DNA of 64,000 bases from positions 34,690-98,689 of the forward strand of contig JAFZUW010000010.1 of the NCBI GenBank assembly GCA_017618195.1, given 5' to 3'. A model generated the notes under the pieces. It saw nothing but the letters and a program-made list of their open reading frames with translations, was not told the origin of the DNA and searched no databases. The stretch is from Lachnospiraceae bacterium (GTDB lineage: Bacteria > Bacillota > Clostridia > Lachnospirales > Lachnospiraceae). Shown here piece by piece: positions 33,008 to 41,460 of the stretch (within the stretch, counting starts at the first letter, position 1; the number at the start of each line of letters is the position of its first letter). The position numbers were made by a program, and so were the translations under genes.

Positions 33008-34507
33008 ATGCAGGAAGAATGCTTACTGACGATGCGCGGCATCGAAAAACGATTTCCGGGCGTTCTTGCCTTAAACGGTGTGGACTTTTCCTTAAGAAAG
33101 GGAGAAATCCACGCGCTGATGGGAGAAAACGGCGCCGGCAAATCCACCCTGATCAAGGTGCTGACGGGCGTGTATCAGATGGACGGCGGAGAAATACGGC
33201 TGGATGGGGAAAGTATCGTGATCCGTTCGCCGGAAGATGCCCAGAATAAAGGAATCAGCACGGTGTATCAGGAGATTACCCTGTGCCCGAATCTTACCGT
33301 TTCCGAGAACATGTTCATCGGCAGAAAGAGCGGCTTTGTGATTCGGCACAAAGACCGTGAGAAACGCGCGGATGAGATTCTTGAAAGACTCGGAATTCCG
33401 GCAAGAAGCACGCAGCTTCTCGGGAACTGTTCCCTTGCCGTACAGCAGATGGTGGCCATTGCCCGCGCGGTGGACATGCAGTGTAAGGTTTTGATCCTCG
33501 ACGAACCGACCTCGTCCCTCGATGATAACGAAGTGCAGATGTTGTTTAAACTGATGAGGGATCTTCGTGCCCAGGGCGTCGGCATCATATTTGTCACCCA
33601 CTTCTTGGAGCAGGTTTACGAGGTCAGCGATCGGATCACGGTACTTCGGAACGGCGAACTTGTCGGCGAATACCTGACCGAGGAACTGCCGCAGGTACAG
33701 CTTGTTTCAAAGATGATCGGTAAAGAACTCGAAGAGCTCAGCAATCTGGGCGACGGCGACGAAGAAAAAATCATGGAACGGGAAGTGTTCTATGAGGCAA
33801 AGGGGCTTTCGAGCTCCGAGGCGATGCCGTTTGATTTCTCGATCCGGAAGGGCGAAGTCAACGGGTTCACGGGACTTCTCGGTTCGGGACGCAGTGAAAG
33901 CGTCCGCGCAATCTTCGGTGCCGACAAAGTAAACGGCGGCACGGTAACCGTTAAGGGAGAACCGGTTAAGATTACGCGCCCGGTCGATGCGATGCGTCAC
34001 GGCATCGGGTATCTCGCGGAAGACCGTAAACGTGACGGCATCATAGCGGATTTAAGCGTTCGCGAGAACATCATTCTTGCGCTTCAGGTCATGAACGGTT
34101 TGTTTAAGCCGATCAGCCGGAGCGAATCGGAAGCGTTCGCGGACGAGTACATAAAAGCATTAAACATCAAGACAGCAAGCAGGGAGACGCCGGTCGGTTC
34201 ACTTTCCGGCGGAAACCAGCAGAAGGTAATTCTTGCGAGATGGCTTCTGACGCATCCCGATTACCTGATTCTTGATGAGCCCACAAGAGGAATCGACGTG
34301 GGAACCAAACTCGAAATTCAGAAACTTGTCCGGAAACTTTCCGAAGAAGGAATGAGCGTTACCTTTATCTCCTCGGAGGTTGAGGAGATGCTTCGAACCT
34401 GCAGCCGCCTGATTGTCATGCGCGACCGGCACATTGTGGGCGAACTCACCGGCAAGGACCTGAATCAGACGCAGGTGATGAAGACCATTGCGGGAGGTGA
34501 AGCGTGA
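33008..34507 (+). CDS. Sugar ABC transporter ATPase with two nucleotide-binding domains (YtfR/RbsA/MglA type)
   Basis: 499 residues, the standard length for CUT2-class ATPases. Domain 1 has Walker A GENGAGKST (about 39-47), the variant signature NCSLAVQQM, and Walker B VLILDEPTSSLD. Domain 2 has a modified Walker A (GLLGSGRSES), signature LSGGNQQK and YLILDEPTRGID. In this family the first domain hydrolyses ATP and the second is partly degenerate, as seen. It powers import by the two permeases encoded next. The ATG follows a GGAGG site (GGAGGATTGGC). Its stop overlaps the first permease start. Confidence 0.95.
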   Translation: MQEECLLTMRGIEKRFPGVLALNGVDFSLRKGEIHALMGENGAGKSTLIKVLTGVYQMDGGEIRLDGESIVIRSPEDAQNKGISTVYQEITLCPNLTVSENMFIGRKSGFVIRHKDREKRADEILERLGIPARSTQLLGNCSLAVQQMVAIARAVDMQCKVLILDEPTSSLDDNEVQMLFKLMRDLRAQGVGIIFVTHFLEQVYEVSDRITVLRNGELVGEYLTEELPQVQLVSKMIGKELEELSNLGDGDEEKIMEREVFYEAKGLSSSEAMPFDFSIRKGEVNGFTGLLGSGRSESVRAIFGADKVNGGTVTVKGEPVKITRPVDAMRHGIGYLAEDRKRDGIIADLSVRENIILALQVMNGLFKPISRSESEAFADEYIKALNIKTASRETPVGSLSGGNQQKVILARWLLTHPDYLILDEPTRGIDVGTKLEIQKLVRKLSEEGMSVTFISSEVEEMLRTCSRLIVMRDRHIVGELTGKDLNQTQVMKTIAGGEA

Positions 34508-35586
34508 TGAAGATAACCGGTAAAAAACTTTTTCGGAACGGATTCGGCCAGCTGACCATTCCGCTGATCGCGATCGCGCTTCTAGCAGTATTCAATCTGA
34601 TCCGCGACCCGGGCTTCTTCAGCATCGGGATCGCGCATAACAGCGACGGAAACGCCGTATTGTCCGGCAACATCATCAGCATTATCAACGGCGCGAGCGA
34701 ATTGGCGATTCTCGCGATCGGCATGACGCTTGTAACGGCAGCCTGCGGCGGACAGGATATCAGCGTCGGTGCGGCAGCGGCCATCGCGGGCAGCGTGTTC
34801 GTAAAGGTTCTGAAATCGGCGTCCTCGATTAACGGGGGAACGGTTTTACTGGCATTCCTGCTTTCCTGCATCGTGGCAATGCTGTTCGGCGCGTTTAACG
34901 GCACTCTGGTGGCGGTGTTTAAGATCCAGCCGATGATCGCGACGCTGATCCTATATACATGCGGTCGTTCCATCGCATACTGGATCAACGGCGGAGCGAC
35001 GCCTACGATTTCGAATCCGATTCTTTCCGCAATCGGCGGATTCATTCCGGGCATTCCGTTACCGACACCCGTGATCATTGTTGTAGTGATGGCGATTCTG
35101 TTTAAGCTGCTGTTCCATTTTACTTCACTTGAGCTGTTCACGCAGTCCGTCGGAATCAACGGCGCGGCGGCCAGACTGAACGGAATCAATCCGATGTTCA
35201 TCAAGCTGTTGAGCTTCGTACTGCTCGGCGCGTGCGTATCGGCGGCAGGCTGTATCGGCGTGTCCCGTCTCGGACTGATCAATCATGAGACCCTGCTTCT
35301 CGACGTTGAGATGGATGCGATCCTTGCAGTCGCGATCGGCGGAAACAGCCTCGGCGGCGGCCGGTTCAAAATCATCGGCAGCATCCTCGGCGCGTATATC
35401 ATTCAGACGCTTACGATAACGCTTTACGCGATGAAGGTTTCCTCCACGGACGTAAAAGCTTATAAAGCCATCGTCATCGTGCTTCTTGTTGTCATCGGTT
35501 CTCCGGTTGTAAAGCAGCGCTTTACGAAATTCGTGAGGCGTCTTTCGGAAAATCGGAAGAAAGTATCGGCGAAAGGAGCGGAATAA
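34507..35586 (+). CDS. Sugar ABC transporter permease 1 (YtfT-like)
   Basis: 359 residues with about eight to ten hydrophobic helices of the BPD_transp_2 (RbsC-like) family. Typical blocks are LAILAIGMTLVTAACGGQDISVGAAAAIAGSVF, MLFGAFNGTLVAVFKIQPMIATLIL and ILAVAIGGNSLGGGRFKIIGSILGAYIIQTL. With YjfF-like permease 2 it forms the heterodimeric membrane channel, as in the YtfRT-YjfF galactofuranose importer. ATG at 34507 overlaps the ATPase TGA by one base; a GTG one codon earlier is possible. GGGAGGTG inside the ATPase end is the ribosome site. Confidence 0.94.
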   Translation: MKITGKKLFRNGFGQLTIPLIAIALLAVFNLIRDPGFFSIGIAHNSDGNAVLSGNIISIINGASELAILAIGMTLVTAACGGQDISVGAAAAIAGSVFVKVLKSASSINGGTVLLAFLLSCIVAMLFGAFNGTLVAVFKIQPMIATLILYTCGRSIAYWINGGATPTISNPILSAIGGFIPGIPLPTPVIIVVVMAILFKLLFHFTSLELFTQSVGINGAAARLNGINPMFIKLLSFVLLGACVSAAGCIGVSRLGLINHETLLLDVEMDAILAVAIGGNSLGGGRFKIIGSILGAYIIQTLTITLYAMKVSSTDVKAYKAIVIVLLVVIGSPVVKQRFTKFVRRLSENRKKVSAKGAE

Positions 35587-36620
35587 TGATGAAGAAACTT
35601 TTTAAGAGAAAAGAACCGCTTACCGATACCCAGCTTCTGATGACCATTACCATCGGAATCTTCTGTATCATGTACCTTCTTGCGATGATCCTTCTCGGCG
35701 GCGGATTCCTCCGTCCCCAGCAGATCTTCGATATGTTAAATGATAACGCAAGTCTGATCATCGTATCGTGCGGCCTGACCATCGTCATGATCGGCGGCGG
35801 TATCGATATCAGTGTCGGCGCCGTTACTTCGCTTGTCGTGATGAGCTGTGCCATTTACCTGAATAAGGGTGGGAATATATTCCTTTCGATTCTGCTCGCG
35901 GTGGGAATCGGTCTTGCATTCGGTCTGGTTCAGGGCTTTTTGATCAGTTATCTCGAGATTCAGCCGTTCATCGTAACGCTTGCGGGAATGTTCTTCGCAA
36001 GAGGCATGACGACGATTCTTTCCGTTGATCCGCAGAAGGTTACCCATAAGGGCTTCCTTCAGCTTCATAATAACAAGGAAATAAAGATCCGCTGGCTCGG
36101 ACACCGCGTTCCGAACGGAAACGTGATTCCCGCGGAAATGGAAATCGGTGTCATTATCGCACTGTCAATCGTGATTCTCGTATTTCTGCTTTTGAAGTAC
36201 GGCCGTCTCGGACGGAACTTTTACGCAATGGGCGGAAACCAGCAGAGCGCGCTGATGCTCGGTATCAACGTGAAGAAAACCCGTTTTCTCAGTTATGTAA
36301 TCTGCGGACTGCTGAGCGGAATTTCCGGATATGTGTTCCTGATGCATACGGCGGCGGGCAATGCCACGAACGCAGCCGGCATGGAGATGAACGCGATTGC
36401 GTCCTCCATTATCGGCGGCACTCTTCTTACCGGCGGTGTCGGTAACGTGATCGGCACATTTTTCGGCACCTTAAGTCTTACCACCATCAAAAAGATCGTT
36501 GTATCGAGCGGACTGAACGATCCCTGGTGGCAGAGCATCACGACCGGCGGCATGCTTTGTTTCTTTATCCTGCTGCAGAGCGTGGTACTCGGAAGACGTT
36601 CCAAAAAGAAAGAAACCTAA
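35586..36620 (+). CDS. Sugar ABC transporter permease 2 (YjfF-like)
   Basis: 344 residues, about eight helices, again BPD_transp_2 family: LIIVSCGLTIVMIGGGIDISVGAVTSLVVM, LIISYLEIQPFIVTLAGMFFARGM and the terminal ASSIIGGTLLTGGVGNVIGTFFG. Two different permeases in one operon, with a single double-domain ATPase, are diagnostic of the YtfQRT-YjfF subtype rather than ribose or galactose systems, which use one permease gene. The start overlaps the previous stop (TAATG), and AAAGGAG lies upstream. The operon ends at the bidirectional terminator at 36662. Confidence 0.94.
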   Translation: MMKKLFKRKEPLTDTQLLMTITIGIFCIMYLLAMILLGGGFLRPQQIFDMLNDNASLIIVSCGLTIVMIGGGIDISVGAVTSLVVMSCAIYLNKGGNIFLSILLAVGIGLAFGLVQGFLISYLEIQPFIVTLAGMFFARGMTTILSVDPQKVTHKGFLQLHNNKEIKIRWLGHRVPNGNVIPAEMEIGVIIALSIVILVFLLLKYGRLGRNFYAMGGNQQSALMLGINVKKTRFLSYVICGLLSGISGYVFLMHTAAGNATNAAGMEMNAIASSIIGGTLLTGGVGNVIGTFFGTLSLTTIKKIVVSSGLNDPWWQSITTGGMLCFFILLQSVVLGRRSKKKET

Positions 36621-36661
36621 CCCATTCATGATTTCCATAAACGCCGCCCAAGCGGCACAAA

Positions 36662-36700
36662 AACACCCTCCCTGCCCAAAGCAAGGAGGGTGTTGTATTT
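36662..36700. terminator. Bidirectional terminator between convergent operons
   Basis: AACACCCTCC (36662-36671) pairs with GGAGGGTGTT (36685-36694). T-rich sequence follows on both strands (TGTATTTT rightward, TTTTTGTG leftward). It closes the sugar importer on the plus strand and the transglutaminase operon on the minus strand. Confidence 0.85.
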
Positions 36701-36720
36701 TCCGCAGATGCGGGGATGGT

Positions 36721-38937
36721 TTAGCGGATGAGCCGGTTTCCGAGCGCGCACAGGCGGTACTTCTTCGGGTGGCGCTTGCGGAATTCCTTAATCAGCGCTT
36801 TGTTGCCGGCCTTCATGCTTTCCTCGATCTTTGCGATGTCGGAAGGACTTCCGTAAAGGAATTCTTCGTAGGAAGGGATCCAGGCGACGGTCTTATCCGG
36901 AAGCGACGTGATGATGCGGTTCCGATAATCCGTAAGCGTTTCCTCTTTCCTCATCGGCAGGCCGAGATACGAGAGGATGCGTCGGTTGCGTCTGTTCCAT
37001 ACGGGAATCCTTTCCGCATCGGAGAGCCGCGAGAACCTTCTTAACGTGATCGCGCGATCCGAAAGAAGGACGATTACGGTAAATACGAAGAGGAATCCGA
37101 TCGCGATCAGCACGAGGATGAGGATTTTCAGTACGGGAACCGGAGCGTTCTTCTCTTCTTCGGGAGGAGTGAACGGCGACGGCGTCGGTTTCGGGTCATC
37201 GCTGTCCCAGATGCGGTCGTTCCGCTCGCCGCTCGTTGCCCAATAAGCGTCGTTATTGAAGCCGGGCGTTATGTCGAACGGGATCCAGCCGATGTTTTCA
37301 AAGTAAATCTCGCACCAGGCGTGCGCCATGTTGCCGTCGACCGCCGCGGCGGGATTGCCGTTTAACGGTATGCTGAAGCCGTGCACATAGCGTGCAGGCA
37401 GGCCTTCCGACCACGCGAACAGAACCATCGCCGTAGCGAAATGCGTGCAGTAGCCTCTGCGGGAAGCAAGAAAATGATCCAAAAACGTCGAAGCATCCTT
37501 TACGGACGAAGGGAACCGCCCCGGGGAAGTCGAATAATCAAACGAATTGAGCGCTTTGCCGATCATTAACATCCGGTCAAACGGAGTTTCCGCGCCCTCC
37601 GTAGCCTGAGTGACGAAATCCTTCGCGCCGTTTGAAAGTGTAACCGGCTTTACATAGAGCGTCTTAAGGCTTTCCCGGTAGGCAAGGAAGTTCTTGTAAT
37701 CCGCCGCATACGCCGACACGTCGGAACGCTGCGTAACGGTCTTCCAGTCATCCGCGGTGATCGGTTCCGCATGATTTACGAGTTCGGAAAATGCGGAATG
37801 CAGCAGGTTTACCCGGTACCCGCTTACCACATACTGATTGTTGAGGCCTTTCTTCTTCGCGTAAAGAAGATTGCGGCCCTGCTCATCAGCCCCGAGCGCG
37901 GCAAGCGATGTGCCGCGGATGATCACCTTGTCCGGAACGAACAGGTGCCTCGAGGAGAATTTGCGGTAGGTGACACGGACTTCGACGGACTGCATGTAAT
38001 CGGAGAAGGAACCGGCCTTTTCAAGAGCGCAGCGGGTCTCGATCGCGTCAAATTCAAGCTCGCGTGTATTGTCCCTGATCGTAGCGGACCATTCCAAATC
38101 GTCGAAGGTGTCGCATGCCTCGCCGGCAAGCCGGAGCGAAGGCGCGTTGCCCATGATCGACTCCACCTGAAGAAGCACCTTCGAGCTGTCATTTACCCGT
38201 CCGCCGCCTACCTTGGAGCCTTCCGAGAAGCCGGGAAGGTAGGAACTGAAGTCGTCTTTCTTGCCTCCGGACCACTGCGAGAACGAGATGCTTAGATCAT
38301 TGATGCGGTTCCACAGCGTCTTTACGATATTCCAGTCATAAGGCTTCCGGCTGACCGGGAACATCAGGCAGAACAGGAGCCATAAGAAGACGAAAGGAGC
38401 GACAAATGTAAGGTGCAGCGCGTGGTCCGTGCGCCCTTCCTTACGCCAGAGCGTCTGCGTCTCATCGGCAATAAGAAGTATGAGAACGGAAAGAAACAGC
38501 ATGACGCAAAGCTTCGGAACCCGGAAGTCAAGCACCAGAAGCGCGACAAGCGTCGCAATCACGCCGATCGCCGCCAGATAGCGGAACAGCCGCAGATGCT
38601 TGCAGAGAAGCCCCGCAAGGAAGAAGCCGGCGCAGATTGCGGGAATGAGCCAAATATAGAGATGGCCGTCATAATAGTTCTTCTCATCAGTGATCAGTCC
38701 GTATGCGGCGGGAAGCACGAGAAATACGGTTATGAGCCCTGCTGCCAGAAGCCGGTCCTTGCCCTTCAGATAGACGAGGAAAGCACACGCGATGCAGTAT
38801 AACACCGCGTAGGCGCACGGGAAGAAGCCCGCCTTTTCAAGTCCGACGTCTTCGTAGCACAGAAGAAGCGTCGCAATGGAAAGCGGGATTGCGAAAACGC
38901 ATTCATAGAGGTACCGTCCGTATCGTTCCGTCATCAC
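36721..38937 (-). CDS. TgpA-like transglutaminase-domain membrane protein
   Basis: 738 residues. The N-terminal third contains about six or seven membrane helices. A large outside domain follows, then a transglutaminase core around 470-570 (FLASRRGYCTHFATAMVLFAW with the catalytic Cys, PARYVHGF, AHAWCEIYFENIGWIPFDITPGF with His and Asp). A Pro-rich linker (KPTPSPFTPPEEE), one more helix and a cytoplasmic C-terminal domain end the protein. Proteins of this plan sit with MoxR and DUF58 partners in many bacteria; the biochemical role is not settled and may be an envelope protease or cross-linker. The start overlaps the stop of the DUF58 gene by ATGA, so it is the last gene of a three-gene operon. 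Confidence 0.93.
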   Translation of the reverse strand: MMTERYGRYLYECVFAIPLSIATLLLCYEDVGLEKAGFFPCAYAVLYCIACAFLVYLKGKDRLLAAGLITVFLVLPAAYGLITDEKNYYDGHLYIWLIPAICAGFFLAGLLCKHLRLFRYLAAIGVIATLVALLVLDFRVPKLCVMLFLSVLILLIADETQTLWRKEGRTDHALHLTFVAPFVFLWLLFCLMFPVSRKPYDWNIVKTLWNRINDLSISFSQWSGGKKDDFSSYLPGFSEGSKVGGGRVNDSSKVLLQVESIMGNAPSLRLAGEACDTFDDLEWSATIRDNTRELEFDAIETRCALEKAGSFSDYMQSVEVRVTYRKFSSRHLFVPDKVIIRGTSLAALGADEQGRNLLYAKKKGLNNQYVVSGYRVNLLHSAFSELVNHAEPITADDWKTVTQRSDVSAYAADYKNFLAYRESLKTLYVKPVTLSNGAKDFVTQATEGAETPFDRMLMIGKALNSFDYSTSPGRFPSSVKDASTFLDHFLASRRGYCTHFATAMVLFAWSEGLPARYVHGFSIPLNGNPAAAVDGNMAHAWCEIYFENIGWIPFDITPGFNNDAYWATSGERNDRIWDSDDPKPTPSPFTPPEEEKNAPVPVLKILILVLIAIGFLFVFTVIVLLSDRAITLRRFSRLSDAERIPVWNRRNRRILSYLGLPMRKEETLTDYRNRIITSLPDKTVAWIPSYEEFLYGSPSDIAKIEESMKAGNKALIKEFRKRHPKKYRLCALGNRLIR

Positions 38938-40097
38938 AGCACCTCCTCAAGCTTTACATCCGGCGAGACGGGAATGATCTCCGTCCGCGGAAGGGAGAGG
39001 CCGTCCGGAAGGGAACTGCCGGCATCCGTAACCAGATATACGACAACCGAAACGCCGTTGCCGTTTAACAGGCGTACAAAATCCTCCGCTTCGGGGGACC
39101 AGCGCGCAAGGATCAGAAACGCGGCGCGCGCGGAAAGAACGCTCTCAACTCCGCCGAGCGCCTGAAACAGAAGGCTGTCCTTTTCGCTTTGAAAGAACGC
39201 GACGCGGGCAATCCGCTCATAATATGACGCAAACGAAGCGCTGTCGGTTATCGAGCTGTCGACAAGCGAATCGGCGCGATGATAAGCGCGAACCGGGATA
39301 CCCTGCACCAAAAAGAACCGGGACAGGGCGAGTGCAAGCTCAAGCATGCGGTTTTCCGTCGGAAGGTAGTCGGCGGGCTTGTCGCTGTAGCGGCACGTGC
39401 TCAAGAGAATACTGATGTTCTGCTGCTCCTCGCCGGTTTCAAGGCGGGTCATAAGCTGCTGCGAGCGCGCGGTCGCCTTCCAGTGGATGCGGCGCGGGTC
39501 ATCGCCCGGCACGTAATCCCGGACGTTCAGGTCCGGCACGGAATGTCCCGAAGGATATTCGCGCGACAGGATGCGGGACAGGCGGATGCTTCGAAGCTCG
39601 TTCACTTCGACCGTCTGCGGGTTGATCGTAACCTCGAGCGGCTCGGGGTTTTTATACTGCATGCGGAACAGGCGCAGGAAATCGACGATCTCGACCGACT
39701 TGATCCCGACCATGTAGGTGCCGCGGTAACGGCATATGAGCATCGTATCCTTCGTGATCTCGTCGCCCGGAAGGAGCTCGCATTCCTCGCCGTCCTTCAG
39801 ATCGAGCACGGTCGAAAAATCCGAATAGAAGTACACGCGGACCGAGGCAAATGCGAACCGGTCCTCGTTCTGCAGCGTAAAATAGTAAGGAATCGCGCGG
39901 TTACTGATGAAGGTTTTGCCTTCGAACCGCTGATAGATGGAAAAGCGCAGCCGAACAGCGGCCAGATAACCGTAGGACAGCAGCGGGATCATGGTGACCA
40001 TGATAAAAAAGCCGTAGGTTATCGAGCCTCCGTAAAAGGATATTCCGACCAGCGAAAGTATCCATAAAAGGGCTAGAATGATTCGGTTACGTTTCAA
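38934..40097 (-). CDS. DUF58 domain protein (MoxR-associated)
   Basis: 387 residues from a TTG start. Two hydrophobic helices at the N-terminus (ILALLWILSLVGISFYGG and YGFFIMVTMIPLLSYGYLA), a beta-rich middle part, then the DUF58 signature around VPDLNVRDYVPGDDPRRIHWKATARSQQLMTR and a VWA-like C-terminal region. The family is thought to act with MoxR AAA ATPases as an assembly or maturation system. TTG at 40097 is chosen because AGGT stands at good distance and the frame above it crosses a large hairpin (40128-40183); an ATG at 40157 inside that hairpin is the alternative. Confidence 0.9.
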   Translation of the reverse strand: MKRNRIILALLWILSLVGISFYGGSITYGFFIMVTMIPLLSYGYLAAVRLRFSIYQRFEGKTFISNRAIPYYFTLQNEDRFAFASVRVYFYSDFSTVLDLKDGEECELLPGDEITKDTMLICRYRGTYMVGIKSVEIVDFLRLFRMQYKNPEPLEVTINPQTVEVNELRSIRLSRILSREYPSGHSVPDLNVRDYVPGDDPRRIHWKATARSQQLMTRLETGEEQQNISILLSTCRYSDKPADYLPTENRMLELALALSRFFLVQGIPVRAYHRADSLVDSSITDSASFASYYERIARVAFFQSEKDSLLFQALGGVESVLSARAAFLILARWSPEAEDFVRLLNGNGVSVVVYLVTDAGSSLPDGLSLPRTEIIPVSPDVKLEEVL

Positions 40098-40127
40098 GTG
40101 ACTACCTGCTTTCAAAAGAAATAGGGG

Positions 40128-40183
40128 TGTTCCGCGGGGATCAAAGCCGCGGATCATTCCGGGGGATCACCGCGGGCGGAACA
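40128..40183. repeat. GC-rich interrupted palindrome between moxR and the DUF58 gene
   Basis: TGTTCCGC (40128-40135) pairs with GCGGAACA (40176-40183), with inner CCGCGG and GATC arms that also mirror each other. It sits in the 126-base gap inside an otherwise tightly packed operon. It may be a processing or stability hairpin that sets different expression of moxR and the downstream genes. Confidence 0.5.
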
Positions 40184-40223
40184 TTCTTCCGTCGCCCCGG
40201 TGCGGCGGACCCGGAACAAAGGA

Positions 40224-41144
40224 TCACTCCTTCGGAATCTTAGCCTGGCGGATCAGCGTCGCAAGGATCGAGTCGGTGCTCTCGCCGCCGATGCGGGCTT
40301 CCGCGGTCAGCAGAATCCTGTGGTGCAGAACCGGTACGGCAACGTCGCGGACGTCGTCGGGCTTCACGAAATCCCTTCCGGCAAGGAACGCCTTGGCCTG
40401 CGAAGCGCGTACAAGCGCGAGAAGGGCACGCGGGCTTGCGCCGAGCATCAGTTTCGAATCCTGCCTCGTAAGGTCGATAATCTCCTGGATGTATCCGAGA
40501 ACGCCTTCACTCAGGTGAACTTCGGTAACTTCTTTGCGCATCTTTATAATATCCTCGGCGGTGCATACGCTTTCGAGGGAATCCGCCTCAGTGCCGGCAA
40601 GGAAATTCCGCGCCATCAGCAGTTCCTGCTCCTTCGCGGGATAACCGACCGAAAGACGCATCATGAAACGGTCCAGCTGCGCTTCCGGCAGCGGATACGT
40701 TCCGACAAATTCAATCGGGTTCTGCGTCGCGATCACCATGAACGGATCCGGAAGCTCGTAGCGCTTGCCGTCTACCGTTACCTGTCCTTCCGCCATTGCC
40801 TCGAGAAGGCTCGACTGCGTCTTCGGCGAGGTACGGTTGATCTCGTCGGCGAGCAGGATCTGGTGCATTACGACACCTTCGTGATAGTCAAATGCAGATG
40901 TCTTCATATTGAATACGGTCATTCCGACCACATCGGACGGAAGCGTGTCGGGCGTGAACTGGATGCGTCCGAAGCTGCAGTCGATGCTTTTCGCAAGCGT
41001 TCTTGCAAGGGTTGTCTTGCCGACGCCGGGTACGTCCTCCAAAAGAACGTGGCCGCCGCCCAAAAGGCAGCAGAGGACAAGATCAACGACTTCCTCCTTG
41101 CCCACAAAAACTCTATTTATCTGTTTTTTTAATTTCTGAATCAT
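40224..41144 (-). CDS. MoxR-family AAA ATPase
   Basis: 306 residues, the usual size. Walker A EDVPGVGKTTLAR near 38-50, Walker B ILLADEINRT, sensor 1 ATQNPIEFVGTYPLPEAQLDRF, and a lid domain ending HHRILLTAEARIGG. MoxR ATPases are chaperone-like and work with the DUF58/VWA proteins encoded beside them to build or activate envelope complexes. Start at 41144: GGAGG stands 5 bases before it, whereas the frame open to 41264 crosses the promoter. First gene of the moxR-DUF58-transglutaminase operon. Confidence 0.95.
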   Translation of the reverse strand: MIQKLKKQINRVFVGKEEVVDLVLCCLLGGGHVLLEDVPGVGKTTLARTLAKSIDCSFGRIQFTPDTLPSDVVGMTVFNMKTSAFDYHEGVVMHQILLADEINRTSPKTQSSLLEAMAEGQVTVDGKRYELPDPFMVIATQNPIEFVGTYPLPEAQLDRFMMRLSVGYPAKEQELLMARNFLAGTEADSLESVCTAEDIIKMRKEVTEVHLSEGVLGYIQEIIDLTRQDSKLMLGASPRALLALVRASQAKAFLAGRDFVKPDDVRDVAVPVLHHRILLTAEARIGGESTDSILATLIRQAKIPKE

Positions 41145-41172
41145 AGTATCCTCCGAAACCGCATGATAACCT

Positions 41173-41181
41173 ATTATACCA
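41173..41181 (-). promoter_or_regulatory. Extended -10 promoter of the moxR operon
   Basis: Minus strand TGGTATAAT (41181-41173), a perfect extended -10, about 30 bases before the ATG at 41144. No clear -35 box is seen. Confidence 0.55.
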
Positions 41182-41255
41182 TATTCGCGGGCAAAGGGAA
41201 CAGGTGAATTGTCTGATTTTTCGGACGATTTATCGGAATGTCGGTTTTTTGACAT

Positions 41256-41293
41256 GGTGCACAAAAATCCGGAACGGCTTTGTGCACCTTTTT
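41256..41293 (+). terminator. Terminator-like inverted repeat in the divergent moxR/tad region
   Basis: GGTGCACAAA (41256-41265) pairs perfectly with TTTGTGCACC (41279-41288), followed by five T residues. It lies between two divergent operons, where no plus-strand gene needs termination. GTGCA recurs as CTAGTGCATAA at 41324-41334. An operator or attenuator are alternatives. The rest of 41145-41460 contains the two promoters and no gene that I can support. Confidence 0.55.
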
Positions 41294-41398
41294 CGCGTGC
41301 TTTCGGGAGTGTTGTGCAAATCGTCTAGTGCATAAAAACGGAAAATCCGACGGAACGCTTCGAGGGTGACGAAAATGATTTTCGGAGGCATTTTTCCG

Positions 41399-41428
41399 TT
41401 GACTTTTCCCGACGGGGAGTCGTATTAT
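41399..41428 (+). promoter_or_regulatory. Promoter of the Tad pilus operon
   Basis: TTGACT (41399-41404), 18 bases, TATTAT (41423-41428), 33 bases before the first ATG at 41461, which has an AAGGAG site. Confidence 0.6.
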
Positions 41429-41460
41429 TGCGCCACCAAAGGGAAGGAGCGTGAACCGCG

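Noticed and set aside
40200-41132. Plus-strand frame of 310 codons opposite moxR
   Set aside because: Shadow of the MoxR ATPase gene; no ribosome site or domain.
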